Part shown: in pieces, positions 4,295-5,736 of the stretch | How the letters are laid out: each line of letters opens with the position of its first letter | Numbering within the stretch: position 1 is the stretch's first letter | From: Pseudomonadota bacterium | Lineage (GTDB): Bacteria; Pseudomonadota; Alphaproteobacteria; Rhizobiales; Hyphomicrobiaceae | Direction of reading: 5' to 3' | Assembly (NCBI GenBank): GCA_021812845.1 | Contig: JAKAML010000108.1 | Span: 1 to 5,736, forward strand | DNA length: 5,736 nucleotides | Translations under genes and position numbers: made by a program | The notes under the pieces: model-generated | What the model was told of the DNA's origin: nothing | Database searches by the model: none | The model's input: only the letters and a program-made list of their open reading frames with translations

Positions 4295-5736
4295 GTGCTT
4301 GCATCTCGGGCCATCGAAGGCTGGCACGACCAGCCTGCCGACGTCGTGCTCGCGGCCCTGGAAACAGGGCTCGACGGCATCGATGAGGCCGACGCCGAAC
4401 GCCGGCGCGCGCGCTTCGGCGCCAACGCGCTGCCGGCCTCGCCGCCGCAGTCCGCCCTGCGCAGCCTTCTGGCGCAATTCGACAATCTCCTGATCTACGT
4501 CCTCCTCGCCTCGGCCGCTGTCACAGCCCTCCTCGGACATGCCATCGATACGGCCGTGATCCTGGCGGTCGTCGTCGTCAACGCCGTCATCGGCGTCGTG
4601 CAGGAGGGCAAGGCCCGTTCGGCGCTCAATGCCATCCGCGGCATGATCAGCCCGAGAGCTTCGGTGCGGCGGGGCGGCCGGCGCATCACCGTCGATGCCG
4701 CAAACGTCGTCCCCGGCGATATCCTGCTCGTCGAGGCCGGCGACCGCGTCACCGCCGACGTCCGGCTCGTCAAGGCGCGCAACCTCGAGATCGACGAATC
4801 GATGCTGACGGGCGAATCCGTTCCCGTCGCGAAGTCGACCGCGCCCGTCGCCGCCGATGCGGCGGTGGGCGACCGCGCCTGCCTCGCCTTCTCGGGCACC
4901 CTCGTCACGGCGGGTCAGGGCGCGGGCGTCGTGGTCGCGACGGGTGCCGCGACCGAGCTCGGCCGCATCAGCGCGCTGCTCGGCGAGGTGGAGCCGCTCG
5001 AGACTCCGCTGATCCGGCAGATGAACATCGTCGCACGGCAGCTCACGTTCGCCGTCCTGGCGCTGTCGGCGGTGACGTTCTCGTTCGCGGTCCTGGTTCG
5101 CGGCTATCTGGCGGCCGATGCGTTCATGGCCACGGTCGGCATGGCGGTCGCAGCGATCCCCGAGGGCTTGCCGGCGGTCATGACCATTACGCTCGCCATC
5201 GGCGTCCAGCGCATGGCGGCGCGCCACGCGATCATCCGTCACCTGCCGGCCGTGGAGACGCTCGGCGCGGTGGCGACGATCTGCACCGACAAGACGGGCA
5301 CGCTGACCCGCAACGAGATGACCGTCACCCGCGTCGTGCTGTCCCGGCGCGACGTCGAGGTCTCGGGCGCCGGCTATGCACCGCGCGGGCGCTTCGGCCG
5401 CGACGGGGTCGAGATCGACCCTGCGGCCGACCCGCTCCTCCTGGCGCTCTGTCGCGCGGCGGTGCTCTGCAACGATGGCGCGCTGCGCGCCGTCGAGGGT
5501 CGCCATGTCGTCGACGGCGATCCGATGGAAGGCGCGCTCGTCGTCCTCGGCGCCAAGGCCGGCTTCGACCGTGATCGCCTCGCGCGCGAGCTGCCGCGGC
5601 TCGACGAGATCCCCTTCGACGCCGCCTACCGCTACATGGCGACGTTGCACCGCGGGCATGACGGATCGGTCATTGCCTGCGTCAAGGGCGCGCCGGAGCG
5701 GATCCTCGAGATGTGCTCCCGGCAGGCGGCGGACGG
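4295..5736 (+). CDS. P2-type (SERCA-like) cation-transporting P-type ATPase, N-terminal 480 codons (partial, runs off right edge)
   Basis: Inner-membrane pump that couples ATP hydrolysis, through an aspartyl-phosphate, to cation transport. Visible in order: a cation-ATPase N-terminal domain (residues 8-60); M1 (about 64-81) and M2 (86-103); the actuator domain (105-240) with the dephosphorylation motif TGES (172-175); M3 (250-268); and M4 (277-304) containing AAIPEGLPAVM (286-296). E290 of that motif corresponds to the cation-ligand glutamate of SERCA M4. The phosphorylation motif DKTGTLT (332-338) follows, with D332 as phospho-acceptor. The nucleotide-binding domain has DPMEGALV (409-416), IPFDAAYRYM (439-448) and KGAPE (464-468). 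There is no N-terminal heavy-metal domain and no CPC motif, which excludes P1B pumps. The family is usually 850-900 residues, so a little over half is present. P2A-like signatures suggest Ca2+ or a related cation, but ligands in M5, M6 and M8 are outside the window. All catalytic motifs seen are intact. Confidence 0.95.
   Translation, partial: MLASRAIEGWHDQPADVVLAALETGLDGIDEADAERRRARFGANALPASPPQSALRSLLAQFDNLLIYVLLASAAVTALLGHAIDTAVILAVVVVNAVIGVVQEGKARSALNAIRGMISPRASVRRGGRRITVDAANVVPGDILLVEAGDRVTADVRLVKARNLEIDESMLTGESVPVAKSTAPVAADAAVGDRACLAFSGTLVTAGQGAGVVVATGAATELGRISALLGEVEPLETPLIRQMNIVARQLTFAVLALSAVTFSFAVLVRGYLAADAFMATVGMAVAAIPEGLPAVMTITLAIGVQRMAARHAIIRHLPAVETLGAVATICTDKTGTLTRNEMTVTRVVLSRRDVEVSGAGYAPRGRFGRDGVEIDPAADPLLLALCRAAVLCNDGALRAVEGRHVVDGDPMEGALVVLGAKAGFDRDRLARELPRLDEIPFDAAYRYMATLHRGHDGSVIACVKGAPERILEMCSRQAAD

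Noticed and set aside
4101..4304. Upstream extension of the LysR protein by 68 residues
   Set aside because: The extension is Pro/Arg/Ala-rich, LysR proteins start with the HTH close to the N-terminus, and the extension would run past the ATPase start codon.
4217..5659. A 480-codon open frame on the minus strand opposite the P-type ATPase
   Set aside because: The plus strand encodes TGES, PEGLP, DKTGTLT and KGAPE in the correct order. The antisense product is low-complexity, rich in Arg, Asp, Gly and Ala, and has no domain.

Overview
The window is dense, GC-rich bacterial DNA (about 70% G+C by eye, with strong G/C bias at third codon positions). It encodes five proteins, two of them cut by the window edges. 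The NADP-type malic enzyme, the LysR and MerR regulators and the codon usage suggest a high-GC proteobacterium, alpha or beta class. The sequence alone does not settle the class. No RNA genes, insertion sequences, CRISPR arrays or prophage genes are visible.

Layout: (1) 1-429, minus strand, is the N-terminal 143 residues of a malic enzyme that runs off the left edge. (2) 430-586 is a 157-bp gap. It holds a perfect 13-bp hairpin just after the next gene's stop codon and a smaller 7-bp hairpin in the malic enzyme leader. (3) 587-3110, minus strand, is a two-gene operon. A short MerR-type regulator comes first (3110 to 2727), and its end overlaps by 41 nt the start of a 726-residue VIT + VWA domain protein (2767 to 587). 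An AT-rich promoter lies just upstream, in the 87-bp gap before the next gene. (4) 3198-4100, minus strand, is a complete LysR-type regulator. (5) 4101-4294 is a 194-bp divergent intergenic region with nested palindromes and short direct repeats. (6) 4295-5736, plus strand, is the first 480 codons of a P2-type (SERCA-like) cation-transporting P-type ATPase that starts at GTG and runs off the right edge.

How the genes relate: the MerR regulator and the VIT/VWA protein are clearly one transcription and translation unit, and this is the least characterised part of the window. The protein has a complete MIDAS metal-adhesion motif but no visible signal peptide or membrane segment, so it is probably a cytosolic interaction or scaffold protein under its own regulator. 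The LysR regulator and the ATPase are divergent and share a structured intergenic region, so control of the ATPase by LysR is a reasonable but unproven inference. The malic enzyme looks like an independent central-carbon gene next to the operon. The long open frames opposite the VIT/VWA, LysR and ATPase genes are judged to be GC-bias shadows.
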